From: Artemia franciscana
Taxonomy: Eukaryota; Arthropoda; Branchiopoda; Anostraca; Artemiidae
Direction of reading: 5' to 3'
NCBI RefSeq assembly: GCF_032884065.1
Contig: NC_088873.1
Span: 32,336,227 to 32,400,226, forward strand
DNA: 64,000 nucleotides
Below, piece by piece: positions 1 through 10,245 of the stretch (position 1 is the first letter of the stretch; each line of letters opens with the position of its first letter). Made by a program: the position numbers and the translations under genes. The notes beneath the pieces are model-generated. The model was not told the origin of the DNA, did no database searches, and worked only from the letters and a program-made list of their open reading frames with translations.

Positions 1-575
1 TAAAACCCAAGTTTCTTACATGATCGAATATTTTTAATAAATCAGATGTATCTTAACCTTGTGTATTCTTCTTTGTCCAAACTAAAACCCAAGTTTCTTA
101 AATGATCAAATGTTTTTAATAAATCAGATATATTTTAAACGTGTGTGCTCTTATTTGTCAAAACTAAAACCCAAGTTTCTTAACTGATCAAATATTTTTA
201 ATAAATCAGCTGTATCTTAACCGTGTGTGTTTTCTTGTTTATCAAAACTATAATCAAAGTTTCTTAACTGACCAAATATTTTTAATAAATCAGATGTACC
301 TTAACCGTTTGTGTTCTTATTTATCAAATCTAAAACCCAAGTCTCTTAAATGAGCAGATAATTTATGATAAAATCAGATGTATCTTAACCGTGTTTGTTC
401 TTATGTATCAAAACTAAAACTCAAGTTTCTTAAATGATCAAACATTCTTTAAAAGATCAGATGTATATTAACCCTGTATGTTCTTATTTATCAAAATTAA
501 ACCCAAGTTTCTTAAATAACCAAATATTTTTAATAAATCAGATGTATCTTAACCGTGTGTATTATTATTTGCAAT
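1..575. repeat. 82-bp tandem repeat array, about 7 copies
   Basis: About seven diverged head-to-tail copies with a period near 82 bp. Each begins around AAAACCCAAGTTTCTTA and contains AATCAGATGTATCTTAACC. Units recur near 1, 83, 164, 248, 330, 412 and 495. The array runs off the left edge of the window, so its full length is unknown. Short open frames inside it are repeat artefacts. Confidence 0.9.
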
Positions 576-1130
576 TTTCAAGAGTGGTAGAGAAATTAAT
601 ATTTGTGAGAGTGGATAGTTTTTTTTAGTAAGAATGGATTTTTTTAAAATCAGTTTGTTTTTCGTTTAGGTTATTTTACTGAGGATGCTATCCACTTCCT
701 TACTGCAACAGAAATAACATTTAAAATTGTTTCAGTGTTTCTAGACACATTAAAGGCGTTTGGTCACTTAAAAAGGGCACTAGAAAATTGAATTTCCGTT
801 TGAATGAGCTATTACACATATCTATGGTGTTTTGGTCACTCTCTAGCCCTACTGGAAAAAAACGGGAGGCAGATCAGTGCTACCCATGTAAAAAAGTAAT
901 TTTTCTTGTTGTTTGTAGTGAGAGACTGTGATTTCCCTGTTGAAGTTTCCAATCCTAATGATTTCAAATGGCACACTTTTAATTTTAATCGAAAGCCTTT
1001 TTCGAGGGGTTATATACTTCTTTTCGAAATCTTCATAAATTTCTTTTCGCAATAAACTTTTATTTTTAAGACGAACCGAAATAATAGTTACCATTTTCAC
1101 CAGATAGTTTTTTTTTTGTAAATGCATTTT
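576..1130. other. Non-coding stretch with a fold-back-family fragment
   Basis: No gene is visible. About 755-850 holds a short minus-orientation fragment of the dispersed family described at 42,925-44,656, recognised by the segment reading GGTCACTTAAAAAGGGCACT and then ATTTCCGTTTGAATGAGC. The rest is AT-rich and unrecognised. A 92-codon minus-strand open frame (849-1127) shows no motif I know and is not called. Confidence 0.5.
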
Positions 1131-1207
1131 TTTAACTTTTAATTGCTATAGACTGTGGTTCGCTCTTTACAAGGTTGGAGCAACAGCTGCAACCATGATT
1201 GCATTGT

Positions 1208-1660
1208 ATCAATAGATACAGAGCCATTACCAGGATTGGTGATGTCTGGTGAATTGGAACGCCCCCTCCATGCTCAAATATAAGCATGAAAGTTGAATCA
1301 AGGTTAAAAATTGTATCAAAGTGGGCAGCGGCCCCCACCTCACCTGAGTTGCCAGGGGTAGTTGCCCTCGTTGTACACATCCCTTTTGAATGGTTTTGAA
1401 TATATACAATAAGAACCCATAAACCTTTGGGAGCCGTGTTGGTGATTGCCAGGGTTGGTGATGCCTGGTGAAATAAAGCACCCCCTCCATACTCAAATAT
1501 AAGCAGAAAAGTTGAGCCAAAGTTAAAATTTTTATCAAAGTGGGCAGCCACCCCCACCTCAGCTGAGGTACCTGGGACAGTTGCCCTGGTTGCACCCATC
1601 CCTTTTGCATCCATCCGGTTTTCAATAAATACAATAAGAACCCATAAACCTCTGAGAGCC
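1208..1660. repeat. Two tandem copies of a ~225-bp GC-richer repeat
   Basis: Two head-to-tail copies share landmarks such as CAATAAGAACCCATAAACCT, GGTTGGTGATGCCTGGTGAA and CAAAGTGGGCAGC. A third copy lies at about 21,415-21,650, at the matching place in the second segmental-duplication unit. Open minus-strand frames across it (160 and 135 codons) translate as two internal repeats, which is expected for a 225-bp unit divisible by three. I do not treat them as genes. Confidence 0.75.
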
Positions 1661-3240
1661 GACGTTTACCCCCCCCCCTCCCGGAAAATACTCTCTTGGG
1701 TAATCTCCCCCTCCCCCTGTAGCTGGTTGGTTCAAATCACTTTCAACTTATAAAAGTACTAGAACTCTCATTTTCTGGTCTAATGAACACCCTCCAAAAT
1801 TTATGTGGCCATGAAGGGGAGGTGTGTTTAAGGAAGGGGCAGTCTTCTTTAAAAAAAGAATAAATTCTGTTCATTTTAAGGTTTAATGTTACTCTTTACT
1901 TCCATAATAGCAGCGCAGACTAGAAATATTCCCAGAAATCATATGGAAGTAAATATCAATTTTACATTTTTGATGAGTTTTTAAAGATTTTTACCCTTCC
2001 CCCCTGAAAAATTCAACCCCTTTGAGCAAAAGTCTTGGTTACAGCCCTTGAGGGTTCTATATCAATTTTTACCTCCACCCTCCCTTATCTCTCCCTTAGA
2101 ACTAATTATGTATTTGGCTGATACTTCACTTAGAGCTTGGTTGTTTTGGCATTAAAATGCGCCCATTGTGGTATATCCCTCCCTCCCTTACTACAAAACG
2201 ATCAGAGAATCCAATTATAGAAGTTGATTTGCCCTTCTCAAGTCTTTTAATTTCTCCATTGCTTACAGATACTACTTGCTACTAAAAACACACGGACATT
2301 TTTAGCGTTTTTTTCTGCAGGGAGAGGGACCATTATCTAGGGGAATTTCCCATGGGGAAAATTTTTTCGGGGAAGAATTTTCTTTCAACGGGAATCAAGT
2401 TGTCTAACAAAATTTTTTCGTGGTAAAATGTAGGTAATGTCCAGAAGGGTGCTACAAGGTAAAATCTCCCTTCTTATTGCACAAATGTTTCTAGCGTTTT
2501 TTTTAATCCTTTATCTGGTTATTTGCTTCATAATGCAGGGATATAGTAAGCTACCATAGGTAGCTTTGGTTAAGATACCAAAAAGTGAACGTATCAGTTG
2601 CCTAATTTTCTAAGCCTCACTGAGCCTTCAGATGAAAACTAAATGATTTTTTGGGACTTCTTGTCTAATTCTTCGTAGTAACCACATATGCATACAGTCT
2701 ACGCCTTTATTATTGGTTCTGAGGCAGAGCGAGAGTAGCAGGGATGAATTAAAATAAATGTCAGAAACATTTTTGTGCAATAAGAAGGGAGTTGTCACCT
2801 TGCAGCATCTTTGTGGACACTAACCACATTTTTCCAAGGAAAAATCTTCCCAGAGAATTTGATTCCCGCTGGGAATTTCCCCTGGAGAATTCCGCCGTAA
2901 CATTCTCTCCATATTTAAAATTGTGCATGCAAAGAGGAAGAAAGATAAATTAATCGAATTGTGTTGAAGAATTCAGGGTAATTCTTCCGAAAAAGTTTAT
3001 TCACTTAGAAAATTCTTCCAGATAATCCCCGCCTCCCGTAGAAAAATCTTCCATGGAAAATGACCGCATGTTTCTCAATATAGGATGATTGTCCCTAAAC
3101 AATGGACAAATTACAAAAAATAAAGGCACTTAAACTTCTACAATGGGGCTTTCTGATAGTTTTGTAGTTACTGAGGGAGGGAGATACCTCAAAGTTTGCA
3201 TTTTAATGCCAAAATATCCCAGCTCTCATTGAGCCTTCAG
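1661..3240. other. Non-coding part of unit 1
   Basis: No gene. Matches 21,660-22,600 plus 23,405-23,870 in unit 2. It holds short purine/pyrimidine-rich imperfect repeats of the form GGGGAATTTCCC / GGGAAAATT (about 2320-2440 and 2820-3060), partly mirrored as inverted copies of one another. Confidence 0.6.
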
Positions 3241-3243
3241 ATA

Positions 3244-3540
3244 AATTAAATAAAAAACAAGTTTTTTTTAACTGAAAGTAAGGAGCGACATTAAAACTTA
3301 AAACGAACAGAAATTACTTCGTATATGAAAGGGGTTGCTTCCTCATCAACGCCCCACTCTTTACGCTAAAGTTTGACTCTCTCAACTCTTCTTTTTAAAA
3401 CAGTAAAAAACTTTAGCGTAAAGAGGGGGACGTTGATGAGGAAGTATTCTCTTTCATATACGAAGTAATTTCTGTTCGTTTTAAGTTTTAATGTCGCTCC
3501 TTACTTTCAGTTAAAAAAAACTTGTTTTTTTTTATTTAAT
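3244..3540. repeat. Long inverted repeat (hairpin), arms ~135 bp
   Basis: The left arm (3244-3385) and right arm (3405-3540) are near-perfect complements. Both arms hold TAAGGAGCGACATTAAAAC-type sequence and a CTTTAGCGTAAAG / CTTTACGCTAAAG pair near the centre. RNA from either strand would form a very long hairpin. Confidence 0.9.
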
Positions 3541-4745
3541 TTCTGAACGTTTTTGAATCAATGCATGTTTTGATTTTGGCTCTCCTTAGATGAATAATTA
3601 AAACGAAATTTACATATTTATTTTTTTGGCTAATTGGCTTTCTCAGAGTTGTGATCGAATGATTTTGAGAAAAAAGAGCGGGGGAGGAGGCCTAGTTGCC
3701 CTCCGATTTCTTGGTTACTTAAAGAGGCAACTAGAACTTTTAATTTTTTACGAATATTTTTGTTAGTAAAAGATATACGTAACTTACGAATTAGCTTACG
3801 TAACGAACTTTTGTATTCTCATGTTTTTATTACGTATATGAAGGGGTTCACCCCCTCTCTAGTACCTCGCTCTTTACAATAAAGCTTAAATTTTGTCCCA
3901 ATTCCTTAAGAATGACCGCTGAATCACAAAAGCCGTAGAACAAATAGTTGAAATTACTAAAAATACTTTAGCGTAAAGAGCGGGGTATTAGGAGGAGGTG
4001 AGCCCATCATATGCGTTATAATTTCTGTTCGTTTTAAGTTTTAATGCTTCTCCTTACTTTCAGTTAAAGAAACCTTTTTCATATTAATTATTCATTTTTT
4101 TTTATGATGTTAGAAAATCCACAGGGGACTGTGGGGGAGTAAGTCGCACCCAAAGACATAGTTATAAGGTTTTTCGACTACGGTGAATAAAATGGCTATC
4201 TCAGAATTTTGATCCGGTGACTTCGGAAAAATAATTGGCGTGGGAGGGGGCCTAGGTACCCTCCAATTTTTTGGTCACTTGAAAAGGGCACTAGAACTTT
4301 TCATTTCCGTTAGAATAAGCCCTTTCGCAAGATTCTAGGACCACTGGGTCGATACGATCACCCCTGGGGAAAAAAAACAAACAAATAAACACGCATCCGT
4401 GATCTGTATTTTGGCAAAAATGCGAAATTCCACGTTTTTATAGATAGGAGCTTGAAACTTCTACAATAAGGTTCTCTAATACTCTGAATCTGATGGTGTG
4501 GTTTTCGTTAAGATTGTATGATCTTAGGGGGTGTTTCCCCCTATTTTCAAAAATGAGGCAAATTTTCTCAGTCTCGTAACTTTTGATAGGTAAAACTAAT
4601 CTTGATGAAACTTATATATTTGAATTCAGCATTAAAATGCGATTCTTTTGATGCAACTATTGGTATCAAAATTCCCTTTTTTAGAGTTATGTTTACCATT
4701 GAGCCGGGTCGCTCCTTACTATAGTTCGTTACCACGAACTGTTTG
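3244..4745 (-). mobile_element. Fold-back dispersed element, near full length
   Basis: This is a reverse-orientation copy of the element at 42,925-44,656. Its right end (about 4690-4745) is the complement of the start with palindrome CAGTTCGTGGTAACGAACTG. Its left end (3244-3540) is a long hairpin whose arms carry AACTGAAAGTAAGGAGCGAC and its complement, around a loop near 3390. A second, weaker fold-back lies at about 3800-4075. No open frame is present, so it is non-autonomous. The class is uncertain: it resembles a fold-back or MITE-like DNA element, but I found no clear target duplication. Confidence 0.7.
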
Positions 4746-4749
4746 ATAA

Positions 4750-5067
4750 AGTAAAATAAAAAAAAAATTTAACTTAAAGTAAGGAGCAAGCTCTCATTGA
4801 GCCTTCAGATAAATACAGAATGAGTTCTAAGGGAGAGACTAAGGGAGGGCGGAGGAACTAATGATGTATAATCCCCAGGGCCGTAAACAGGACTTTTATT
4901 TTTGGGGGAGGGTAAAAAAATCAGACTTTTAAACACGCATCAAAAATTTTAAATTGATCGTGTACCCGGTTATTACGAAAGTAAAAAATAACATTAAACT
5001 CTACACTGAGCGGAATTTATTCCGTATAAGAGGGAGATAACTTCGAAGACCACACTGCCTTTCCGTG
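4750..5067. other. Repeat-derived non-coding stretch
   Basis: No gene. It contains short pieces also seen in the duplicated units, for example GAGCCTTCAGATAAATA, and ends at the left arm of the Penelope-like fragment. Confidence 0.4.
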
Positions 5068-5129
5068 ACGAAAGTAAAACAGTTCAAAATAGGGATAAAA
5101 CCTTTTTATTGACAGTGAATAGATATAAA

Positions 5130-5180
5130 ATTTAACTGGATATTTCGAACACATATACAGTGTTCATCATCAGCTGTAAA
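5130..5180 (-). ncRNA. Hammerhead-ribozyme-like motif (left arm)
   Basis: On the minus strand: core CTGATGA (5167-5173), one extra T, a 6-bp stem II GAACAC/GTGTTC with a 7-nt loop, GAAA (5143-5146), then TATC (5139-5142) with a predicted cut after its C. The 5' flank TTTTACAG pairs with the 3' flank CAGTTAAA with mismatches (stem I). A two-base stem III (AUAU) would work only in dimeric RNA. This is a reading of the sequence, not a tested activity. Confidence 0.55.
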
Positions 5181-5263
5181 ACTAAAAGACATGAATAAAA
5201 CCAAACAAAATTTTCACGTCGGCCCTCTCGGAACATATCTATAATTATCCAAATCATTTTATT

Positions 5264-5458
5264 TTGTTTGAAAATGTTTCTTTGATTTCTAGGGACCAAG
5301 GTTTAAAGCAAATTTTCAGGGAAACAATCGAAATTAAAAAAAAATTATTCAAGAATAATTCCGTAAACAGAGATACAGGTGAATTTGGATTGAATTCAAT
5401 TTATGATAATTTATTGAGGTCAAATAAAGTAAATATCACCTCACCTAAAAGCTAAGAC
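5264..5458 (+). pseudogene. C-terminal fragment of a Penelope-type GIY-YIG protein
   Basis: The 63-residue frame ends at a TAA. It reads LISRDQG, then ETIEIKKKLF, NSVNRDTGEF and GLNSIYDNLL. The same pattern appears in the 20.3-21.3 kb element as AISNDRG, EAIEIKKHMF, SINKDTGNL and NIDPIYDCLL. This segment lies just after the GIY-YIG catalytic region in Penelope-type proteins. The upstream catalytic part is missing, so no product is expected to be active. Confidence 0.7.
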
Positions 5459-5616
5459 CTCTGTCCACATAATATGTCAGATAAATCTAATGAACCGGAA
5501 CCGAAAAGGTCAAAGAGATCTGCTTCCGCCGTTGCATTGAAAAAAATAAGAGCAATAAACTATATGTAATTAGTTTATTAGGTATAAATTTTGTTTGGTT
5601 TTATTCATGTCTTTTA

Positions 5617-5669
5617 GTTTTACTGCTGATGATGAACACTGTATATGTGTTAGAAATATCCAGTTAAAT
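5617..5669 (+). ncRNA. Hammerhead-ribozyme-like motif (right arm)
   Basis: The best of the four copies. Stem I 5' strand ACTG (5622-5625) pairs perfectly with CAGT (5661-5664) and continues after one mismatch. Core CTGATGA is at 5626-5632, an extra T follows, stem II is AACAC/GTGTT, GAAA is at 5653-5656 and TATC at 5657-5660. Hammerheads in Penelope-like terminal repeats are established in the literature. The extra base between the core and stem II is not standard. Confidence 0.65.
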
Positions 5670-5731
5670 TTTATATATGTTCACTGTCAATAAAAAGGTT
5701 TCATCCCTATTTTGAACTGCTTTACTTTCGT

Positions 5732-6052
5732 ATAGGAGGGAGACTGTCCCTTCCTCGTCCTCGCCTCCAAATCATGGTCACAGAAATTTTGGAGGGTGCT
5801 CATTACAACAGAAATTGAGAGCTCTAGTCTTTTTTTGTAAGTCTAAAGTGATTTTAGACCAGTCAACCACGAGGGGTATTTTCTGAGGAGGGGGTAAACG
5901 CCTAGACCCAAACTTTTGTATATGCAAGCACTGTGAAAAAAGAGGATTTACTGTTCTTTACTTGGTAAATTTATCATTAATATTCAATTATTAAATAATT
6001 AAAGTTTGCATTGCAAAAATGGAGTTTTTTTCTATAAGTGTTTTTAAAGTAT
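5732..6052. other. Non-coding stretch after Penelope fragment 1
   Basis: No gene. It includes a segment (about 5765-5900) that is an inverted relative of the 1740-1830 block, with TTTGGAGGGTGCTCATTA matching its complement. Confidence 0.4.
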
Positions 6053-6079
6053 GATATATATATATATATATATATATAT

Positions 6080-6116
<37 letters not shown>
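6053..6116. repeat. (TA)n microsatellite
   Basis: About 60 bp of alternating TA with one short interruption (TTATG). No counterpart is visible at the matching place in unit 2. Confidence 0.95.
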
Positions 6117-6119
<3 letters not shown>

Positions 6120-6324
6120 TTTTTTATGGGTTGTACGCATCTGCAAATGTGGCTGTTTTTTGAAACCCTATCAATTTAAAAGACGTCTGAGTACCTTTGG
6201 CTTAAACTGAAATGTAACAACTGCGTGTTTTGCCAGTATTGGCGATAACAGGATTTTTCAGATGACTTTTAGAATTTGCACAGGAAAAGTGATTAGATTC
6301 GCAATAAAATAGATTCTCTACCCG

Positions 6325-6722
6325 CGCAGAATCAAAGGATGAAGTGTGTTTTTGTTTTGTTTTTTTGTTGTTTTTTTACAATTTTGATACTTAAGAAGCC
6401 GTCGCTGATATTCCATAAATTCTTTCATAATATCCTGGAAGATTTTGTTTTAAAAGTTCTTTTGAATTTTCAGGCAGGACGAATATATAGGGGAAAAGGG
6501 TATAGCGATTGTTCTCCTCACTTAACATAATTGGTGCTATGTATACGTCGTGAATGTCCCCATTTTACATACTTTTCATTCAACTTTTATTTAATGTGTC
6601 ATCTCTGAATTTTACGTTTGTCGCAAAGATTTCCCCTGAAAAGATTTGTGTGGGAAAATCCCCTCCCTTAGAGTGTACATAGATGCAATATATTTGTTTG
6701 TCTTTATGGAAATTTATTATAG
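6325..6722 (+). other. Intron block preceding KH exon A (unit 1)
   Basis: Shared among all four KH exon copies: it begins near an AGAATCAAAGGATG landmark, includes GCTGAATTTTACGTTTGTC-like sequence and ends in TTTATTATAG, a good polypyrimidine/AG acceptor. Corresponding blocks start near 9600, 23,980 and 27,205. Its conservation shows that the KH exon was duplicated with about 400-600 bp of upstream intron. Confidence 0.7.
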
Positions 6723-6977
6723 GGTTCCTCGGGGTCAAGTGAAAAAATTAGAATCGACGCGAGCCTTGTTGCCAGAGTTATTGGAAGAGGTGGCGCCAAG
6801 ATTCGTGAGCTTCAGGATAAATCGGGCTGTCGAATCCAAATTCTCAAAGAAGAAAGTGATGAACAGGATTCGGTAATCTCAATATCGGGTCGCAATATTG
6901 AAGAAGCCAAGCGATTAATTATGGAGATTGTAGAGCCTTTTGATGCGCAGAAAAATATTCAAAATTTAAATATTGCG
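6723..6977 (+). CDS. KH-domain exon A, unit 1 (internal exon, intact)
   Basis: A phase-0 internal exon of 85 codons, bounded by an acceptor (TTATTATAG, ending 6722) and a donor (GTAAGT from 6978). The translation contains a type I KH core: hydrophobic VARVIG, the GRGG loop (the GXXG nucleic-acid-binding loop), AKIRELQ helix, GCRIQI strand, ILKEES, then SVISISG and an IEEAKRLIMEIVEPFD helix. KH domains bind single-stranded RNA or DNA. There is no in-frame stop. The next compatible exon is 9973-10245, giving a protein that would end in two KH domains. Upstream exons are not in the window. The KH sequence recalls those of DDX43-type helicases and other multi-KH RNA-binding proteins, but I cannot name the gene. 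Confidence 0.75.
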
Positions 6978-9972
6978 GTAAGTTTCTCGTTCTTTTCTTC
7001 AAGTTTTTCAAGTTTCTCTCTGGGGTTTGCCCATGAGGCCTCCAGATGTCTTTTGACTCACTTGGTTTTAAGTTGTAAATTTAATTGTGTCTCAAAATGG
7101 TGTGCGGAGGATGGAAATGGTATCGTACGGCACGGGATTTGTTTTTTTGTTGTTTGTTTTTGTTTTTTATTTATTTCTGCCAAGATTGGTTAGAGAACTA
7201 TTTACTTTTAATTTTTGTGCAGATTTAGTGTTGCTTAAAGGTAGCTCAATTGCATTCGAGTTATACTCTCAGCCTTGAGTTACCTAATATTTTGTATATA
7301 TTGGTTATATTAAAAGAACCTTGAACCTCGCAGCTGATATTGAGTATGTAAAGTTAAGGAGGGAGTGAGTGAGTACTAAACCTTAACATTGAACATTGCT
7401 GCTTAGGTATGAGCATCTCAAAGAATATTTGCCTTTACTAGTCTTAATGTAATGGTAAGCGCAGATTATTTCATCTTAACTGGAAAGCTCGAGTTTGACA
7501 ATTCAAAAGCTGTTACATCAAAAAGACATTTATCAGGCCTGGCAAGAATGGAAAATTGCCGCAGGTTTTTGATTGTTAGTAACGGCACGTTGTCTCTGAA
7601 GAGAGGCTTTTTTTAGGTACTTGTCTATTATACACCAAGTCCATTGTAATATCGGAAGCTTCATTGTTACTTAATTTTAAAAAAGGAAATGAGGATAAAC
7701 GACAAATTTTGAAAAAATAATTTTTCTTTTCTAAATATCAAAGTGATACAGAATAATTATTGTTCTTATAAAAAGGCAAATATTGCTATTGGTATTTCTG
7801 ACGTCTTATGCCTTTGAAATAAATTAGTGTTCATTTTGTTTATAACTTGTCTCATTTTTAGTTTGAAATTTCCTAAATATCTTCTTATTTTCTTAGAAAA
7901 AATCTAAATATCTTCATATCAAAAGTATACGTTATAAAAAAAAGTGAAAAGTGATACATTTATTATTGTAATGTTTTTTATTCTACGCTAAATTACTAAA
8001 TAGATATTCAGGTGAAGGTGTGGAAAGTAATAATGGGGTTCGCTCTTTTTTTTTTTTTTTTTTATTAGAAATATCGGAGAAGCGGATATGAATAAAGATA
8101 AGGGTTTTGTTGTTGTTTTTGATGGGGGGTAAGAACTAATGAAAATTATATTTGTCTGTTATATGTATGAATATAAACAACATGTGTTAATAGACATATT
8201 CAAATTACGACTACCGTTAACAACTCATTGCAGCAAATCGTAGCTCGGCTATAATTTGAACCACATGTTTCCTGGGACAGGTTTCTAAAAAAAAGAGGTA
8301 TTAGTATTCAAGATCAAAACAGCGCTCAAGCTGACAGATTTCTAAATAACATAGATATTAAAAAACTCAGAAAAGGTTTAAAACTTCAGAAAATAAGGGA
8401 CTTTAGGCGAGTGAAAAGATTTTATGGAGTACCTAATAAAGTAGTCCATATAATGATGGCCCTCTATGAAGAGAGCGTATGTTGTGTCAGACCTGAATGA
8501 AGCAGAGAAGATGGACTATCTTGGTCATGTCCTCCGAATGTCAGGAGACCGTCTTCCGAATGCTCTACGAGTGGCAACTCGAGGGTGGGCAAAAAAGAGG
8601 GCCACCGAAACACCCTCCGACGACAGTACGACCAAGATTTGTGGAGTGCTGAGCTGTCGTTACAACCACAGTGGGAGGACTTCATGGCTGCTTCTCCGCT
8701 CCGGGACGTCTTGCCAGGCTTTGTTGATGCCCTATGTGCCATGTCTGGCCCTAGAGGAACTAAGGTCTAAGGTAAGGTAGGTGAGTGAAACTTGCAGGAG
8801 ACAAATGTATCACTAGTATCTTGGACTTTACTAGGGATATTTTTGAAAAAAAACAATGGTGGACTTTAGGCGGGTGGACTTTGTCGGAAAAAAATTGTTA
8901 TCACCGGAATCTCTTTACTATGGACTTCAAAAAACGGTGGACTTTAGGTCAGTAAAACATACAGGTGAAAAATGTATCACCGATATTTTGAACTCTAGTG
9001 GTGACTAGGGACTTTATGCCGCTGATACCACAAGTTGTACTCAGAGCAAACAAAATAAATAGTTTAAAAAATAATCCATACAAAAATGTGAGAACTCAAA
9101 ATGTAAAATTCAAAGAACTGCATGCGGCAAAATTACAAGAAAGAAAATTAAGGGAACTCAAAAATATAAAAAAAAACATAAAACTAAAAGAAATTCAGAA
9201 ATAACAGTAGCATTTAGTTAACAAATACGCAATAAGTGGAATTAAGTTTTTCCAATTCCAAACGAGACTAGAATATAAAAAAGATTTAACTAACAAAACC
9301 ATGTTTTTTAGATTTGTCAGGAAATAACCCCCTTTATTAGCACTGATACCACGTTTTCATTTGCCTCCTACTCTTGATTGTTGTACCCCGGGGATTTTTG
9401 TAGGCGTCTTTCGTGTTTTAGTAACGGTTTCATTTTTAAAACATCATTATAAATTTAATCTGAATGCTTGTTTCTCATTTCTCTATTTATTTAGCTAAAT
9501 TCAAGAAAAGTTTACATTTCACTTAAGTAACCTATTGAACATTGTACAATTAAGCTTCTTCAAACTCAACAAATTGGTTTAATATAAAGATGTTCTTCCA
9601 GTGCAGAATCAAAAGCTTGGGAAGCTTTCTTTCTTAAAAAAAAAAAAAAAGTTAGATGCCCGACTGATATTACATAAGGACCTGGAACATTCCGTTTAAA
9701 AAAAGTTCTTTTGAGTATTCAGTCAGGAAATATACCAATATCTAGGGCAAAAAGACATATGGGGATATTCTCCATATGTATCATGGGTGCTATGAACGCG
9801 TCGTGAATGCCTGCATTTTACATACATTTCACTCAACTTTTATGTATTGTGGCATTGCTGAATTTTACGTTTGTCCCAAATATTTCCCCTGAGTAGATTT
9901 TGTGGAAACATCCCCTCCCTTCGCCTGTACATAGATGTTATTATCTTTGATTTTTATGAAAATCTATTATAG
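6978..9972 (+). other. Intron between KH exons A and B, unit 1
   Basis: Runs from GTAAGT to TATTATAG. It is largely alignable with 24,647-27,563 in unit 2. It includes a poly-T run (about 8047-8066), the LINE insertion at 8417-8780 and, near 8990-9210, a segment coding for a Lys-rich frame (68 codons) with no recognisable domain that is frame-broken in unit 2. I see no further exon that I can support. Confidence 0.6.
8417..8780 (+). mobile_element. Short, internally deleted LINE insertion
   Basis: This 364-bp insert is absent from unit 2 (empty site near 26,375-26,400). It is flanked by imperfect 10-bp repeats, GCGAGTGAAA (8407-8416) and GTGAGTGAAA (8781-8790). It starts in a reverse-transcriptase motif (frame reading FYGVPNKVVHIMMALYEESV) and then jumps to the C-terminal LGHVLRMSGDRLP segment typical of non-LTR elements, with a further frameshift near 8600 before LRRQYDQDLW. 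The 3' end is a short repetitive tail (AAGGTCTAAGGTAAGGTAGG). It is therefore 5'-truncated and internally deleted, and codes for nothing functional. Confidence 0.8.
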
Positions 9973-10245
9973 GATTCTTTGGAGTCAAGTGAAAAAATGA
10001 AAATCGACCCGAGCTTTGTTGCCAGAATTATTGGAAGAGGTGGCGCCAAGATTCGTGAGCTTCAGGATAGATCGGGCTGCCGAATCCAAATTCTAAAAGA
10101 AGAAAGTGATGAACGTGAGTCGGTAATTTCAATATCCGGTAGCAATATTGAAGAAGCTAAGCGATTAATTATGGAGATTGTAGAGCCTTTTGACGTAGAG
10201 AAGAGAAATTCAGCTTTAGAGAAATTCAATATTGGTACCAAGTAA
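9973..10245 (+). CDS. KH-domain exon B, unit 1 (terminal exon, intact)
   Basis: Begins after the TATTATAG acceptor in phase 0, matching the phase-0 end of exon A, and runs 90 codons to a TAA at 10,243-10,245. The KH core is VARIIGRGGAKIRELQ, GCRIQI, SVISISG, IEEAKRLIMEIVEPFD, followed by a short charged tail ending FNIGTK. GXXG is GRGG. It is very similar to exon A at DNA level, so one arose from the other by tandem exon duplication. ATTAAA at about 10,269 could serve as a poly(A) signal. A donor is conceivable at CCAA/GTAAAA near the stop, so terminal status is likely but unproven. Confidence 0.75.
   Translation, partial: DSLESSEKMKIDPSFVARIIGRGGAKIRELQDRSGCRIQILKEESDERESVISISGSNIEEAKRLIMEIVEPFDVEKRNSALEKFNIGTK

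Larger units (their letters stand above)
5068..5731 (+). mobile_element. Penelope-like element fragment 1 with inverted arms
   Basis: Inverted arms of about 145 bp (about 5068-5212 and 5580-5731) begin with ACGAAAGTAAAACAGTTC and end with its complement. Between them is the C-terminal end of a Penelope-type protein (5264-5455). Penelope-like elements combine a reverse transcriptase with a GIY-YIG endonuclease and are often bounded by repeats in direct or inverted arrangement, which fits. The reverse transcriptase and the GIY-YIG core are absent here, so this is a 3'-terminal remnant. Each arm contains a hammerhead-like motif, annotated separately. The family assignment rests on similarity of the encoded tail to the fragment at 20,291-21,323, where a GIY-YIG motif is visible. 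Confidence 0.75.

Noticed and set aside
1132..1634. Open minus-strand frames of 160 and 135 codons with internal repeats
   Set aside because: They follow the 225-bp tandem repeat, have no known domain, and the corresponding sequence in unit 2 is broken.
6646..6876. 76-codon frame across KH exon A
   Set aside because: Wrong frame; the KH motif lies in the frame set by the acceptor at 6722.
8998..9204. 68-codon Lys-rich frame in the KH intron
   Set aside because: Low-complexity composition, frame broken in unit 2, and no splice signals that would include it.
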